The translations under genes were made by a program, and so were the position numbers. Shown here in pieces: positions 8,474 to 16,720 of a stretch of DNA of 37,512 nt (position 1 is its first letter; every line of letters begins with the position of its first letter). The notes under the pieces were generated by a model, which did not search any database, was not told the DNA's origin, and worked only from the letters and a program-made list of their open reading frames with translations. Source of the stretch: DASZHA01 sp049644325 (GTDB lineage: Bacteria > Chloroflexota > Dormibacteria > DASZGP01). The DNA is taken from NCBI GenBank assembly GCA_049644325.1, contig JBARRR010000059.1:1-37512 (forward strand). Direction: 5' to 3'.

Positions 8474-9265
8474 TCAGACGGCTTTGGCTCCGATGACGAC
8501 GGTGGCGTCCAGCTTGTCGGAGCTGGCGACCCGTGGGACCAGCCCGTTGCGGGCGAAGATGTCGACGGTTTGCGGCGCCTGGCCCTCACTCGTCTCGACC
8601 AGCAGGTGGCCACCCGGTGCGAGCCACTCGGAGGCGGCGGCGGCCACCCGCCGCTGGACGTCGAGCCCGTCGGGGCCACCGTCCAGGGCCACCAGGGCCT
8701 CGTGCAGGCGCGCCTCCCGGGGCATCGTCTCGATCTCGTCGGTGGGCACGTAGGGCGTATTCGCCACCAGGATGTCGACGCGACCGCGCAGAGTGTCGGG
8801 TAGCGGCTCGAACAGGTCTCCCTCGAGCACCTGGCCGACGACGATATTGCGACGGGCACACCTCACGGCCGCGGGGTCGATGTCCACCGCGTACAGCTCC
8901 AACCCGTCCTGCGCCGCCATCAGCGCGGCGCCCACCGCGCCCGAGCCGCAGCACACGTCAACCACCACGGGGTTGGCACATTGGGCAGCCAGGGCGATGG
9001 CCTCCTGGGCCAGCAGCTCGGTGCGAGGGCGGGGAACAAAGACGCCGGGGTCGACCGCGACCCGCAGGCCGCAGAACTCCGCCCAGCCGAGGATGTGTTC
9101 GAGCGGCAGGCCGGCGACCCGCTGATCCACCATGTCGTCGAGCTCGGCCGGCGTGCCGGCCGCGGAGACCAGCAACTGCGCCTCATCCTCGGCAAAGACA
9201 CAGCCGGCGGCCCGAAGCCTGGTGATGACGTCGGATCGAGGGCCAGTCGACGGTGAAGCTGACAT
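8474..9265 (-). CDS. PrmC-related putative glutamine N5-methyltransferase
   Basis: This is a 263-residue class I SAM-dependent methyltransferase. The SAM motif VVVDVCCGSGAVG spans about residues 100-112, and an acidic AVDID post-motif follows. The catalytic Asn-Pro-Pro-Tyr loop of PrmC/HemK is NTPY here (N169-Y172). Together with EHILGWAEFCGL and ALDGGPDGLDVQRRV this matches the actinobacterial PrmC-like subfamily of unknown target rather than true release-factor PrmC. The start is ATG at 9265; the frame stays open further upstream, but that part has no recognisable sequence. It is divergent from the S53 peptidase across 167 bp in which I see no convincing promoter pair. Confidence 0.8.
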   Translation of the reverse strand: MSASPSTGPRSDVITRLRAAGCVFAEDEAQLLVSAAGTPAELDDMVDQRVAGLPLEHILGWAEFCGLRVAVDPGVFVPRPRTELLAQEAIALAAQCANPVVVDVCCGSGAVGAALMAAQDGLELYAVDIDPAAVRCARRNIVVGQVLEGDLFEPLPDTLRGRVDILVANTPYVPTDEIETMPREARLHEALVALDGGPDGLDVQRRVAAAASEWLAPGGHLLVETSEGQAPQTVDIFARNGLVPRVASSDKLDATVVIGAKAV

Positions 9266-9432
9266 CAGGGCAATTCTCCCGCTTCCTTGCCATGCTGACG
9301 GCCGACGGTCCTCGGACTGGAGAAAAAATGCGGCCAGAGTGGCGTCACTTTTTCTCCCGACACGACGTAGCATTAAATGACACTCGGTCGCCGATTGACG
9401 CGACCGTAATAAGCGTTGGGAGGATCGCAACA

Positions 9433-10866
9433 ATGCGGAAACCCCGGCTCGTCAGCTTATTAGCTTCAGTATGCCTCGCCACCGGCACCGCCGGCGGCAT
9501 CGGGGCAACCCAGGTCGTCGCCACCGGGGCGGCGCACCCGTTCATCCACGAGATCGTGCAGGGTCCGGCTCTCCACAAGCCACCCACCACCGATGACTGC
9601 GTCAACGTGTTCTACGGCTTCCACTGCTACCAGCCGGCACAGCTGGTCGAGGCCTATAACCTCGACAAGCTCCACAGCCATGGCATCGACGGGCGTGGGG
9701 CCACCATCCTGATCGTCGACAGCTTCGGTTCGCCGACCCTGGCCCATGACCTCCACGTCTTCGACCAGACCTTCGGCATTCCCGACCCGCCGAGCCTTGA
9801 GATCCGGCACGATGCCGGGACCCTGCCGCCATTCGACCCCAACAACAGCGACATGACCGGCTGGGCCGCCGAGACCACGCTTGACGTCGAATGGTCCCAC
9901 GTCTTCGCTCCTGGCGCCAAGATCGTGGTCGAAGCAACCCCGGTGAGCGAGACCGAGGGCGTCCAGGGCTTCCCGCAGATCGTCAAGGCCGAGAACTACG
10001 CCATAGATCATGGCCTGGCCGACGTCATCTCCCAGAGCTTCGGCGCCACCGAGCCGACCTTCCCCAGCGCGCAGTCGATTCTCGACCTGCGCGGCTCGTT
10101 TAAGAACGCCCGCAAGCACCATGTGACGGTGCTGGGCGCTTCCGGGGACGAGGGCGCCACCGACCTCCTCTTCGATACCAGCTGCTGCTACGACCACCGC
10201 GTCAATTCGTGGCCCTCGAGCGACCCGCTGGTGACATCGGTCGGGGGGACGCAGCTGCACCTCCGTGCCAACGGCACGCGGACGTCTCCTGACAGCGTCT
10301 GGAACGACCCCAACTCTGTCATCGGGGGCAACCCCGCTGATCCCACCACCTGCTGCGCGGGGGGCGGCGGCGTCTCCGCCGTCTTCAAGCGGCCCAGGTT
10401 CCAGCAGGATGTCGCCAACATCACGGGGCCGATGCGCGGCACCCCCGACATCAGCCTGAGCGCGGCGCTCGATGGCGCGGTGGTGTACTACCACTCCTAT
10501 CTGCCCGCGGATGCTGACAGCGCCAAGGGCCCGTGGCACATCGTCGCCGGCACCAGCGAGGCCTCACCGGAGTTCGCCGGTATCGTGGCCATGGCCGACC
10601 AGGTGGCCGGCAAGCGCCTTGGGAACATCAACAACGCTATGTACGGGCTGGGGTACGGCGAGGGCGGCCTCGTCGACGTCACCCAGGGCAACAACACGCT
10701 GACGTTCCTTGACGCGACCAACCACCTCATCACTGTCCAGGGCTTCAACGCCAAGCGCGGTTACGACCTCGCCAGCGGCCTGGGCACCATCGATGCCGCC
10801 CGGTTCGTCCGGGCCCTCGCCGACAACCATGCCGACGACGGGTCCCAGAGCCAGGATGACGGCTGA
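9433..10866 (+). CDS. Secreted S53-family (sedolisin/kumamolisin-like) serine peptidase
   Basis: This 477-residue exported endopeptidase is of the acid-active sedolisin family. An N-terminal signal peptide (Lys/Arg start, then VSLLASVCLATGTAGG) is followed directly by the catalytic domain. The triad is visible: E147 and D151 in AAETTLDVEW, and S375 in AGTSEASPEF. D239 in ASGDEG is the oxyanion Asp. The C-terminal YDLASGLGTIDAARF is the usual calcium-site region. The roughly 150-residue activation propeptide typical of kumamolisins is missing. The ATG at 9433 has GGGAGG at 9418-9423. It is monocistronic, ending in a strong terminator. It probably degrades proteins outside the cell in acidic conditions. 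Confidence 0.88.
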   Translation: MRKPRLVSLLASVCLATGTAGGIGATQVVATGAAHPFIHEIVQGPALHKPPTTDDCVNVFYGFHCYQPAQLVEAYNLDKLHSHGIDGRGATILIVDSFGSPTLAHDLHVFDQTFGIPDPPSLEIRHDAGTLPPFDPNNSDMTGWAAETTLDVEWSHVFAPGAKIVVEATPVSETEGVQGFPQIVKAENYAIDHGLADVISQSFGATEPTFPSAQSILDLRGSFKNARKHHVTVLGASGDEGATDLLFDTSCCYDHRVNSWPSSDPLVTSVGGTQLHLRANGTRTSPDSVWNDPNSVIGGNPADPTTCCAGGGGVSAVFKRPRFQQDVANITGPMRGTPDISLSAALDGAVVYYHSYLPADADSAKGPWHIVAGTSEASPEFAGIVAMADQVAGKRLGNINNAMYGLGYGEGGLVDVTQGNNTLTFLDATNHLITVQGFNAKRGYDLASGLGTIDAARFVRALADNHADDGSQSQDDG

Positions 10867-10913
10867 CGGTGGAGTAGCCGCCTAGCGGCGGCGGAGGCAT
10901 AACCTCAGCTGAG

Positions 10914-10948
10914 AGCCCGGGGTGTAACAGCCCCGGGCTTTCCTTTTT
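10914..10948 (+). terminator. Rho-independent terminator after the S53 peptidase
   Basis: A perfect 9-bp GC-rich stem, AGCCCGGGG (10914-10922) with CCCCGGGCT (10931-10939), closes an 8-nt loop and is followed by TTCCTTTTT (10940-10948). It isolates the peptidase gene from the catabolic unit starting at 11052. Confidence 0.9.
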
Positions 10949-11022
10949 GGCGTTGCCCCGCGGCCCGGACGGATCAGCCAGGGATGAGGGGTCGGCCGAG
11001 CCGGGCACACCGCGGCAGCAAA

Positions 11023-11040
11023 ACTATAACGTGTTCTAGT
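11023..11040 (+). promoter_or_regulatory. KstR-like operator overlapping the -10 of unit B
   Basis: The 18-base sequence ACTATAACGTGTTCTAGT is an imperfect palindrome with 7 of 9 base pairs matching, and it contains TATAACGTGTTCTA, an exact match to TnnAACnnGTTnnA. A good -10 box, TATAAC at 11025-11030, lies inside it, with no clear -35. It ends 11 nt before the ATG of the enoyl-CoA hydratase gene, so the transcript would have a leader of only about 15 nt. It shares its core with the two sites upstream of unit A. Confidence 0.72.
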
Positions 11041-11051
11041 ATCCTATCGGG

Positions 11052-11879
11052 ATGAACGAGAGCCCCAACGGCAGCCCCGCGTCCACCGCCACCGATCACC
11101 TCCTGGTCACCCGGGACGGCCCGGTGATGGTCCTGAGCATGAACCGGCCCGAGGCGCGCAACGCCTTCAGCTCGGAGATGCTCGGTCGGATGGAGGACGC
11201 CTGGGTCGAAGCCGAGGCCAACAGCGACATCCGGGTCGTCATCCTCACCGGTGAGAACGGCCACTTCTGCGCCGGCGCCGACCTCAAGGCGATGTTCAAC
11301 CCCGACCCCAACGATCCCTATGGCAAGCGCTTCAAGGAGGACGCGGACCTGGCCTGGCGGGCGCTCCTGCGCCACCGCCGGTTCTCCAAGCCGCTGCTGG
11401 CCGCGGTCGAGGGCTCCTGCATCGCCGGCGGGACCGAGATCCTGCAGGCGACCGACATCCGGGTCGCCGGAGAGAGCGCCAAGTTCGGCATCAGCGAGGT
11501 GCGCTGGGGCCTCTTCCCCCTGGGCGGGTCGACGGTGCGCCTGCGCCGGCAGATCCCGTATGCGCGGGCCATGGAGGTGCTCCTCACCGGCGACCACTTC
11601 ACCGCCACACAGGCGCTGGAGATGGGCTTGATCAACCGCGTTGTTGCCGACGGGGCGGCGCTCACCGTCGCCCGCGAGATAGCGGACAGGATCGCGGCCA
11701 ACGGGCCGCTGGCGGTGCAAGCGGTCAAGCGCTCGGTCCAGCAAACCGAGGGCCTGCCCGAGACCGAGGCGCTCAAGGTCGAGATGGACATCGGCTTCGG
11801 CGTCTTCGCCACCGAGGACGCCAAGGAAGGGCCCAAAGCCTTCGCCGAGAAACGCAAGCCGGAGTTCAAGGCGAAGTGA
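11052..11879 (+). CDS. Enoyl-CoA hydratase, EchA19-like
   Basis: This 275-residue crotonase-fold enzyme adds water across the 2,3-double bond of an enoyl-CoA. The oxyanion-hole segment is HFCAGADLKA, and both catalytic glutamates are in place: E129 in AGGTEILQ and E149 in FGISEVRWG. From memory, GGTEILQ-TDIRVAGESAKFGISE and the KEGPKAFAEKR tail are very close to M. tuberculosis EchA19, which acts on cholesterol side-chain enoyl-CoA. It is the first gene of unit B and its start is fixed by the nearby -10 box. The next gene overlaps its stop by 4 nt (GTGA). Catalytic assignment is firm; steroid specificity is inference. Confidence 0.9.
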   Translation: MNESPNGSPASTATDHLLVTRDGPVMVLSMNRPEARNAFSSEMLGRMEDAWVEAEANSDIRVVILTGENGHFCAGADLKAMFNPDPNDPYGKRFKEDADLAWRALLRHRRFSKPLLAAVEGSCIAGGTEILQATDIRVAGESAKFGISEVRWGLFPLGGSTVRLRRQIPYARAMEVLLTGDHFTATQALEMGLINRVVADGAALTVAREIADRIAANGPLAVQAVKRSVQQTEGLPETEALKVEMDIGFGVFATEDAKEGPKAFAEKRKPEFKAK

Positions 11880-12547
11880 GCCGGGCTGGGGGGGAGTCGG
11901 CCGAGGAGCTCGCCGGCGCCATCCGGGAGCTGATCGAGCACATGATGGCCTTCGAGTCAGCGCCGGGGGCGACGGCTGCGGCGGCGCAGACGGTTCGTTC
12001 GGTCACCAACGCCCTCAAGACCGCCGGCGGCAAGCCCAGGCTGCCATTGACGCAGGCGCCAGACGGAGACGTCGCCGCCTTCTTCCGCTTCAGCCCCGTG
12101 AGCGGCCCGTCGAACCCGATCGCGCCGCCAGCCCGGCTTGAGATCCAGGGGCAGCAGGTGGTCGGCACCGTGACCTTCAACAGCGCCTACGAAGGCCCGC
12201 CGGGCTACGTGCACGGCGCCTTTGTGGCGGCGGTCTTCGACGAGCTCCTCGGAATCACCAACGCCGTCCTCGGCCTGCCGGCGATGACCGGCCTGCTGGA
12301 GGTGCGCTACCACCGCCCCACCCCGCTGGACAAGGAGATCCGGCTGGTGGGACGGCACGTGGAGCTGGCGGGACGCAAGTCCATCGCCACCGGCGAGTTC
12401 TACGACGGCGATACCCTCCTGGCCGAGGGCAAGGGGACGTTCATCGCCGTCAAACCGGCGCAGGCGCTGGAGCTCTTTGGCGCCCAGCTGGAGCAGATCG
12501 AGGCCAACCGGGAGACGACCGACGGGTCGCTGCCCGCCGAGAAATAG
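11876..12547 (+). CDS. Hotdog-fold thioesterase (PaaI-like)
   Basis: This 223-residue protein has a C-terminal PaaI/4HBT-type hotdog domain (about residues 90-205). The key segment is GYVHGAFVAAVFDEL, with H113 and the helix that normally lines the acyl-CoA site, and it is followed by LEVRYHRPTPLDKEIRLVG. The first 80 residues are helical and not part of the domain. Such enzymes hydrolyse acyl-CoA and could release dead-end CoA esters or recycle CoA. The GTG start overlaps the hydratase stop (GTGA), implying coupling, and it ends 9 nt before the SDR gene. The substrate is unknown. Confidence 0.78.
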   Translation: MSRAGGESAEELAGAIRELIEHMMAFESAPGATAAAAQTVRSVTNALKTAGGKPRLPLTQAPDGDVAAFFRFSPVSGPSNPIAPPARLEIQGQQVVGTVTFNSAYEGPPGYVHGAFVAAVFDELLGITNAVLGLPAMTGLLEVRYHRPTPLDKEIRLVGRHVELAGRKSIATGEFYDGDTLLAEGKGTFIAVKPAQALELFGAQLEQIEANRETTDGSLPAEK

Positions 12548-12556
12548 GAGGAAGAG

Positions 12557-13465
12557 ATGTCGGGTCTTCTGGAGGGTCGCGTCGTCGCCATCACCGGCGC
12601 CGGGCGCGGCATCGGGCGGGCGCACGCGTTGTTGTGCGCCGAGCACGGCGCGTCGGTGGTCGTCAACGACCTCGGCGCCCAGCTAGACGGCGGCGGCACG
12701 TCGGCGGGACCAGCCGGCGAGGTGGTCGACGAGATCCAGCGCGCCGGTGGCGACGCCGTCGCCAACAACGACGACTGTGCCGACTGGGAGGGGGCCCAGC
12801 GCCTGGTCCAGACCGCGATCGACAACTTCGGCCGCCTCGACGTGATGGTCGCCAACGCCGGAATCCTGCGCGACCGGATGCTGGTCAACATGACCATCGA
12901 AGACTGGGATGCAGTGATGCGCGTCCACCTCCGCGGCACCTTCTGCAGCGCCCACTGGGCGGCCGTCCACTGGCGCGAGCGGAGCAAGGGCGGTGAGGAG
13001 GTCGACGCGCGGCTGATCACGACGTCCAGCGCCGCCGGCCTCTACGGCAACATCGGCCAGGCCAACTACTCGGCGGCCAAGGCGGGCATCGCCGCCTTCA
13101 CCCGGACGGTGGCGGCCGAGCTGGAGCGCTATGGCGTGACCGCCAACGCGGTCGCCCCGGCAGCCCGGACGCGGATGACCGAAACGCTGTTCGCCGACGT
13201 GATGAAGCCGCCGGAGGAGGGTTTCGACGCCATGGCCCCGGAGAACAACTCGCCGATCATCGCCTGGCTGGCGAGCAAGGAGTCGAAGGGCGTCACAGCC
13301 CGGATCTTCGAGACCATGGGCGGCCAGCTGGGCATCGCCGAGGGCTACCGCCACGGTCCGGTGGTCAAGCAGGACGGACCCTTCGACCCCACCAAGCTCG
13401 GCGGCGTGGTCGAGCAGCTGCTGGCCGAAGCGGCCCAGCCGACGGCCCTCCTGGGGGCATCGTGA
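12557..13465 (+). CDS. Short-chain dehydrogenase, probable 3-hydroxyacyl-CoA dehydrogenase
   Basis: This 302-residue SDR has the NAD(P) motif TGAGRGIG near residue 13, NAGILRDRML, serine in ITTSSAAGL and the catalytic YSAAK (Y171, K175). The closest family is the dehydrogenase domain of multifunctional enzyme type 2 and 17-beta-hydroxysteroid dehydrogenase 4 (Hsd4A-like), recognisable from VVVNDLG, DRMLVNMTIEDWDAV and the long C-terminal extension after residue 220. Between a hydratase and a thiolase it would supply the 3-hydroxyacyl-CoA oxidation step. AGGAGGAAGAG precedes the ATG at 12557. A free hydroxysteroid is an alternative substrate. Confidence 0.85.
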   Translation: MSGLLEGRVVAITGAGRGIGRAHALLCAEHGASVVVNDLGAQLDGGGTSAGPAGEVVDEIQRAGGDAVANNDDCADWEGAQRLVQTAIDNFGRLDVMVANAGILRDRMLVNMTIEDWDAVMRVHLRGTFCSAHWAAVHWRERSKGGEEVDARLITTSSAAGLYGNIGQANYSAAKAGIAAFTRTVAAELERYGVTANAVAPAARTRMTETLFADVMKPPEEGFDAMAPENNSPIIAWLASKESKGVTARIFETMGGQLGIAEGYRHGPVVKQDGPFDPTKLGGVVEQLLAEAAQPTALLGAS

Positions 13466-13522
13466 CAGCCATCGCGGCGACCATGACCGGCGCCGACCCA
13501 ACCAAGCGGAAGGAGATCAAAC

Positions 13523-14689
13523 ATGCCTGAGGCCGTGATCGTCGAGGCGGCGCGGACACCCATCGGACGCCGTAATGGCGTGCTCAGCACGCTCCACCCC
13601 ACGGAAATGCTGGCGGCGGCGATCAAGGGGGTGCTGGACCGGTCCGGGGTAGACCCCGGCGACGTCGAGCAGCTGGTCGGCGGCTGCGTCACCCAGGCAG
13701 GGGAGCAGGCCTCCAACGTGACCCGCAACGCCTGGCTCTCGGCCGGGCTGCCATACACCGCGGCGGCGACCACCGTCGACGCCCAGTGCGGCTCGGCGCA
13801 GCAGGCCAACCACATGATCGCCGGGCTGATCGCGGCCGGGTCGATCGAGGTCGGCATCGCCTGTGGCGTGGAGGCGATGAGCCGCGTCGGCCTCGGCGCC
13901 AACGTGTACAACGGCCCAGGTCTGCCGTGGGGGCCGGACTTTCCCTACGAGTCGATCGACCAGTTCACTGGCGCCGAGCGCATCGCCAAGATGCGCGGCA
14001 TCACGCGTAACGACACCGACGCATTCGGCGTCGCCTCGCAGCGCAAGGGCAAGGCGGCCTGGGACGACAGCCGCTTTGACCGCGAGGTGGTGCCGGTGAC
14101 CGCGCCGGTCCGCGGCGAGGATGGCGAGCCGACCAGTGAGACGCAGGTCGTCAGCCGCGACCAGGGGCTGCGCGACACCACCCTCGAGGGCCTCGGCAAC
14201 CTCAAGCCGGTGGTCGAAGACGGGATCCATACCCCTGGCACCAGCTCCCAGATCTCCGACGGGGCCGCCGCGGTGCTGTGGATGTCCGAGGAGCGGGCCC
14301 GAGCCATGGGGCTACGGCCGCGCGCCCGGATCGTGGCCCAGACCGTCGTGGGGACCGACCCCTACTACCTCCTCGACGGCCCGGTGCACGCCACCGAGCG
14401 GGTGCTGGCCAAGGCCGAGATGTCGATCAACGACATCGACGTCTTCGAGGTCAACGAGGCGTTTGCCGCGGTCGTGCTCAGCTGGGCCAGCGTCCACGAG
14501 CCCGACATGGACAGGGTCAACGTCAACGGCGGGGCGATCGCCCTGGGACACCCGGTCGGCGCCACCGGCAGCCGCCTGATCGTGACCGCGCTGCACGAGC
14601 TGGAGCGCTCCGACCGGTCGACGGCACTGGTTAGCATGTGCTGCGGCGGGGCGCTCGGCACGGGCACCATCCTGGAGCGGCTTTCGTGA
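13523..14689 (+). CDS. Thiolase, FadA5-like (steroid 3-ketoacyl-CoA thiolase type)
   Basis: This 388-residue thiolase cleaves a 3-ketoacyl-CoA with CoA. It has the nucleophile C89 in DAQCGSAQQANH, H343 in IALGHPVGATG and the second cysteine C373 in SMCCGGALGTG, so it is an intact enzyme. NVNGGAIALGHPVGATGSRL, HTPGTSSQISDGAAAVLWM (there TAGTSSQ) and QANHMIAGLIAAGSIEVGIA agree closely with M. tuberculosis FadA5 as I remember it. AAGGAG lies just upstream of the ATG at 13523. The following gene overlaps by GTGA. With the synthetase, dehydrogenase pair, hydratase and SDR it completes a beta-oxidation cycle. FadA5-type specificity is inferred from sequence similarity alone. Confidence 0.9.
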   Translation: MPEAVIVEAARTPIGRRNGVLSTLHPTEMLAAAIKGVLDRSGVDPGDVEQLVGGCVTQAGEQASNVTRNAWLSAGLPYTAAATTVDAQCGSAQQANHMIAGLIAAGSIEVGIACGVEAMSRVGLGANVYNGPGLPWGPDFPYESIDQFTGAERIAKMRGITRNDTDAFGVASQRKGKAAWDDSRFDREVVPVTAPVRGEDGEPTSETQVVSRDQGLRDTTLEGLGNLKPVVEDGIHTPGTSSQISDGAAAVLWMSEERARAMGLRPRARIVAQTVVGTDPYYLLDGPVHATERVLAKAEMSINDIDVFEVNEAFAAVVLSWASVHEPDMDRVNVNGGAIALGHPVGATGSRLIVTALHELERSDRSTALVSMCCGGALGTGTILERLS

Positions 14690-15147
14690 GCGCCGAGGCC
14701 GCCCTGCCCGAGGTCCTCAGCGCCCCGCACGTCCTGGAGTACCCCTACAAGCGGTCGGTCGGCAGCGTCCTTAGCGCCTTCTTCACCGGCCTGCGAGACC
14801 GGCAGGTCCTTGGCATCCGGGGCAGCGACGGCCGCGTGCTGGTCCCGCCGCAGGAGTACGACCCGGTCACCGCGGACACCCTGTCGGAGATGGTGCCGGT
14901 GGGCGATGCCGGTGTCGTCACCACGTGGGCCTGGGTTGACCAACCCACCGCCAAGAACCCGCTGCAGAAGCCGTTCGCCTGGGCCCTGGTGAGGCTCGAT
15001 GGTGCCGACACCGCCCTCCTCCACGCCGTCGACGCCGGTGCCATCGGCAATATGTCGACCGGCATGCGGGTCAGGGTGCGATGGCGCGACGAGCGTGGCA
15101 ACGGCATCCGGGACATTGAATGCTTCGAGCCGGAGGCGTCGGCATGA
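14686..15147 (+). CDS. DUF35 OB-fold protein lacking the zinc ribbon
   Basis: This 153-residue protein has the DUF35 layout: an N-terminal helix (EYPYKRSVGSVLSAFFTGL), then an OB fold (about residues 70-150, GDAGVVTTWAWV ... RVRVRWRDERG). The region where the family has a four-cysteine rubredoxin-like ribbon reads LGIRGSDGRVLVPPQEYDP, so the metal-binding cysteines are gone. DUF35 proteins bind acyl-CoA and partner thiolase-like or hydratase proteins. The true start is GTG 14686, overlapping the thiolase stop; the next gene overlaps its stop by ATGA. Together the two DUF35 genes resemble one double-domain mycobacterial protein (Rv3521 type) split in two. Confidence 0.72.
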   Translation: MSAEAALPEVLSAPHVLEYPYKRSVGSVLSAFFTGLRDRQVLGIRGSDGRVLVPPQEYDPVTADTLSEMVPVGDAGVVTTWAWVDQPTAKNPLQKPFAWALVRLDGADTALLHAVDAGAIGNMSTGMRVRVRWRDERGNGIRDIECFEPEASA

Positions 15148-15668
15148 CTGAGGTCAAGACCCCCGAGGTCGCCGCCGAAGACGCGGCCGGGCAGGAGCCG
15201 GTGACGGTGATCCAGACCCCGATCTCGGTCGAGTACCGCTTCACCGCCGGCGTGGCCAGCTCGAAATTTCTGCGCAACGTGGCGCAGGGCAAGCTGATGG
15301 GCCAGCGCTGCCCACGCTGCCACAAGGTCTACGTACCGCCGCGAGGCTCTTGCCCCACGTGCGGCGTGCCGACTGAGGAGGAAGTCGAGCTCTCCAACCG
15401 CGGCACGGTGACCACCTTCTGCGTGGTCAACGTCCCCTTCTCGGCGCACGTCATCGAGATGCCGTACGTGGCGGCAACCATCCTGTTGGACGGCGCCGAC
15501 ATCGGCTTCCAACACCTGGTCCAGGAGATCCCCGCCACCGAGGTGCGTGTGGGGCTCAGGGTCGAGGCGGTCTGGAAGGACCCAGCGGAGTGGGGCCCGA
15601 CGATGGAGTCGATCAAGCACTTCCGCCCCAGCGGCGAGCCCGACGTCATCCTCCCCCAGGCCGGCTGA
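15144..15668 (+). CDS. DUF35 OB-fold protein with zinc ribbon
   Basis: This 174-residue DUF35 protein has an intact rubredoxin-like zinc ribbon: C56-x-x-C59 in QRCPRCHKV and C70-x-x-C73 in SCPTCGV. It is preceded by an N-terminal helix and followed by the OB fold (GTVTTFCVVNV through VEAVWKD). In steroid catabolism such proteins bind and stabilise Ltp-type aldolases or form hydratases with MaoC partners. The start is ATG 15144, overlapping the previous stop; its own TGA overlaps the next ATG by 1 nt (TGATG). It probably forms a complex with the two thiolase-like proteins that follow. Confidence 0.82.
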   Translation: MTEVKTPEVAAEDAAGQEPVTVIQTPISVEYRFTAGVASSKFLRNVAQGKLMGQRCPRCHKVYVPPRGSCPTCGVPTEEEVELSNRGTVTTFCVVNVPFSAHVIEMPYVAATILLDGADIGFQHLVQEIPATEVRVGLRVEAVWKDPAEWGPTMESIKHFRPSGEPDVILPQAG

Positions 15669-16720
15669 TGCGCGACGTCGCCGTCGTCGCCTTCGCCCAG
15701 TCGCCGTCGGTCCGCCGCGAGCAGCACCGCAACGAGGTGGAGATGCTGATGCCGGTCGTCGGCGAGGCGCTCCAGGCCGCTGGCATGACGATGGACGACA
15801 TCGGCTTCACCTGCTCGGGCAGCTCCGACTTCCTCGCCGGCGCACCGTTTTCCTTCGTCTCGGCGCTGGACGCCATCGGGCCGTGGCCGCCGATCCAGGA
15901 ATCGCACGTGGAGATGGACGGCGCCTGGGCCCTCTATGAGACCTGGGTGCGCCTCCAGCACGGGGACATCGACGCCGCCCTGGTGTATGGCTTCGGCAAG
16001 TCGTCGGTCGGTCCGATCACCGAGCTGCTGGCGCTGCAACTCGATCCCTATGTCGTCGGTCCCCTCTGGCCCGACTCCATCTCGCTGGCCGCCCTCCAGG
16101 CTCGGCTGCTGCTGGAGAACGGGATTACCGAGACCGACATGGCGACCGTGGCGGTCCAGAGCCGCCACGCCGCCAAGGGCAACCCCAACGCCCAGCTGAG
16201 CGGCGACTTCGAGGTCGACGCGCTGCTGGCGGAGCCCTACTTCGTGGCGCCGCTGCGCAAGCACGACTGCCCGCCGGTCAGCGATGCCGCCGCGGCGGTG
16301 GTGCTGGCTGCCGGGGAGAAGGCGCGGCAGGCGGCGCGGCGGCCGGCATGGATCACGGGCATCGACCATCGCATCGAGGCTCATTCTTTGGGTGCGCGGG
16401 ACCTGGCCCACTCGCCCTCGACAGTCCTGGCGGCGGAGGGAGCGGGAGCGTTCGACGGCCCAGTCGAGGTCGCCGAGCTCCACGCTCCCTTCAGCCATCA
16501 GCAGCTGTTGCTCAAGGAGGCGCTGCGTCTCGACGACGCCGTCGACATCAACCCCTCGGGTGGAGCGCTGGCCGCCAACCCGGTCATGGCCGCGGGCCTG
16601 GTCCGCATCGGCGAGGCGGCGGCGCGGGTCATGGACGGCGGCGCTCGGCGGGTGCTGGCCCACGCCACCAGCGGCCCCTGCCTGCAGCAGAACCTGGTCT
16701 GCGTCATGGAGGCTCGCTGA
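15668..16720 (+). CDS. Thiolase-like lipid-transfer protein, Ltp3-like
   Basis: This 350-residue thiolase-fold protein has no classical thiolase cysteine: the nucleophile segment reads ESHVEMDGAWALY (H80). The C-terminal NPSGGALAANPVMAAGL keeps the lipid-transfer/SCP-x fold. This degenerate pattern matches mycobacterial Ltp3/Ltp4-type proteins and Ltp2-type retro-aldolases, which cleave a beta-hydroxy acyl-CoA without a thiolase cysteine. Upstream are DUF35 partners and downstream a second thiolase-like subunit, all with overlapping stops and starts. Its role is probably a subunit of a carbon-carbon lyase or hydratase complex; the reaction is not established by sequence. Confidence 0.78.
   Translation: MRDVAVVAFAQSPSVRREQHRNEVEMLMPVVGEALQAAGMTMDDIGFTCSGSSDFLAGAPFSFVSALDAIGPWPPIQESHVEMDGAWALYETWVRLQHGDIDAALVYGFGKSSVGPITELLALQLDPYVVGPLWPDSISLAALQARLLLENGITETDMATVAVQSRHAAKGNPNAQLSGDFEVDALLAEPYFVAPLRKHDCPPVSDAAAAVVLAAGEKARQAARRPAWITGIDHRIEAHSLGARDLAHSPSTVLAAEGAGAFDGPVEVAELHAPFSHQQLLLKEALRLDDAVDINPSGGALAANPVMAAGLVRIGEAAARVMDGGARRVLAHATSGPCLQQNLVCVMEAR

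Noticed and set aside
8474..9265. Release-factor methyltransferase PrmC
   Set aside because: The NPPY loop is NTPY and no prfA neighbour is present; the sequence matches the PrmC-related subfamily instead.
9395..9400. TTGACG as a -35 box of the S53 peptidase
   Set aside because: No acceptable -10 lies 16-19 nt downstream; the region there is the ribosome binding site.
13523..14689. Generic acetyl-CoA acetyltransferase (biosynthetic thiolase) call
   Set aside because: Sequence around the active sites and the NVNGGAIALGHPVG stretch resemble FadA5 more, and the gene sits in a degradative cluster.
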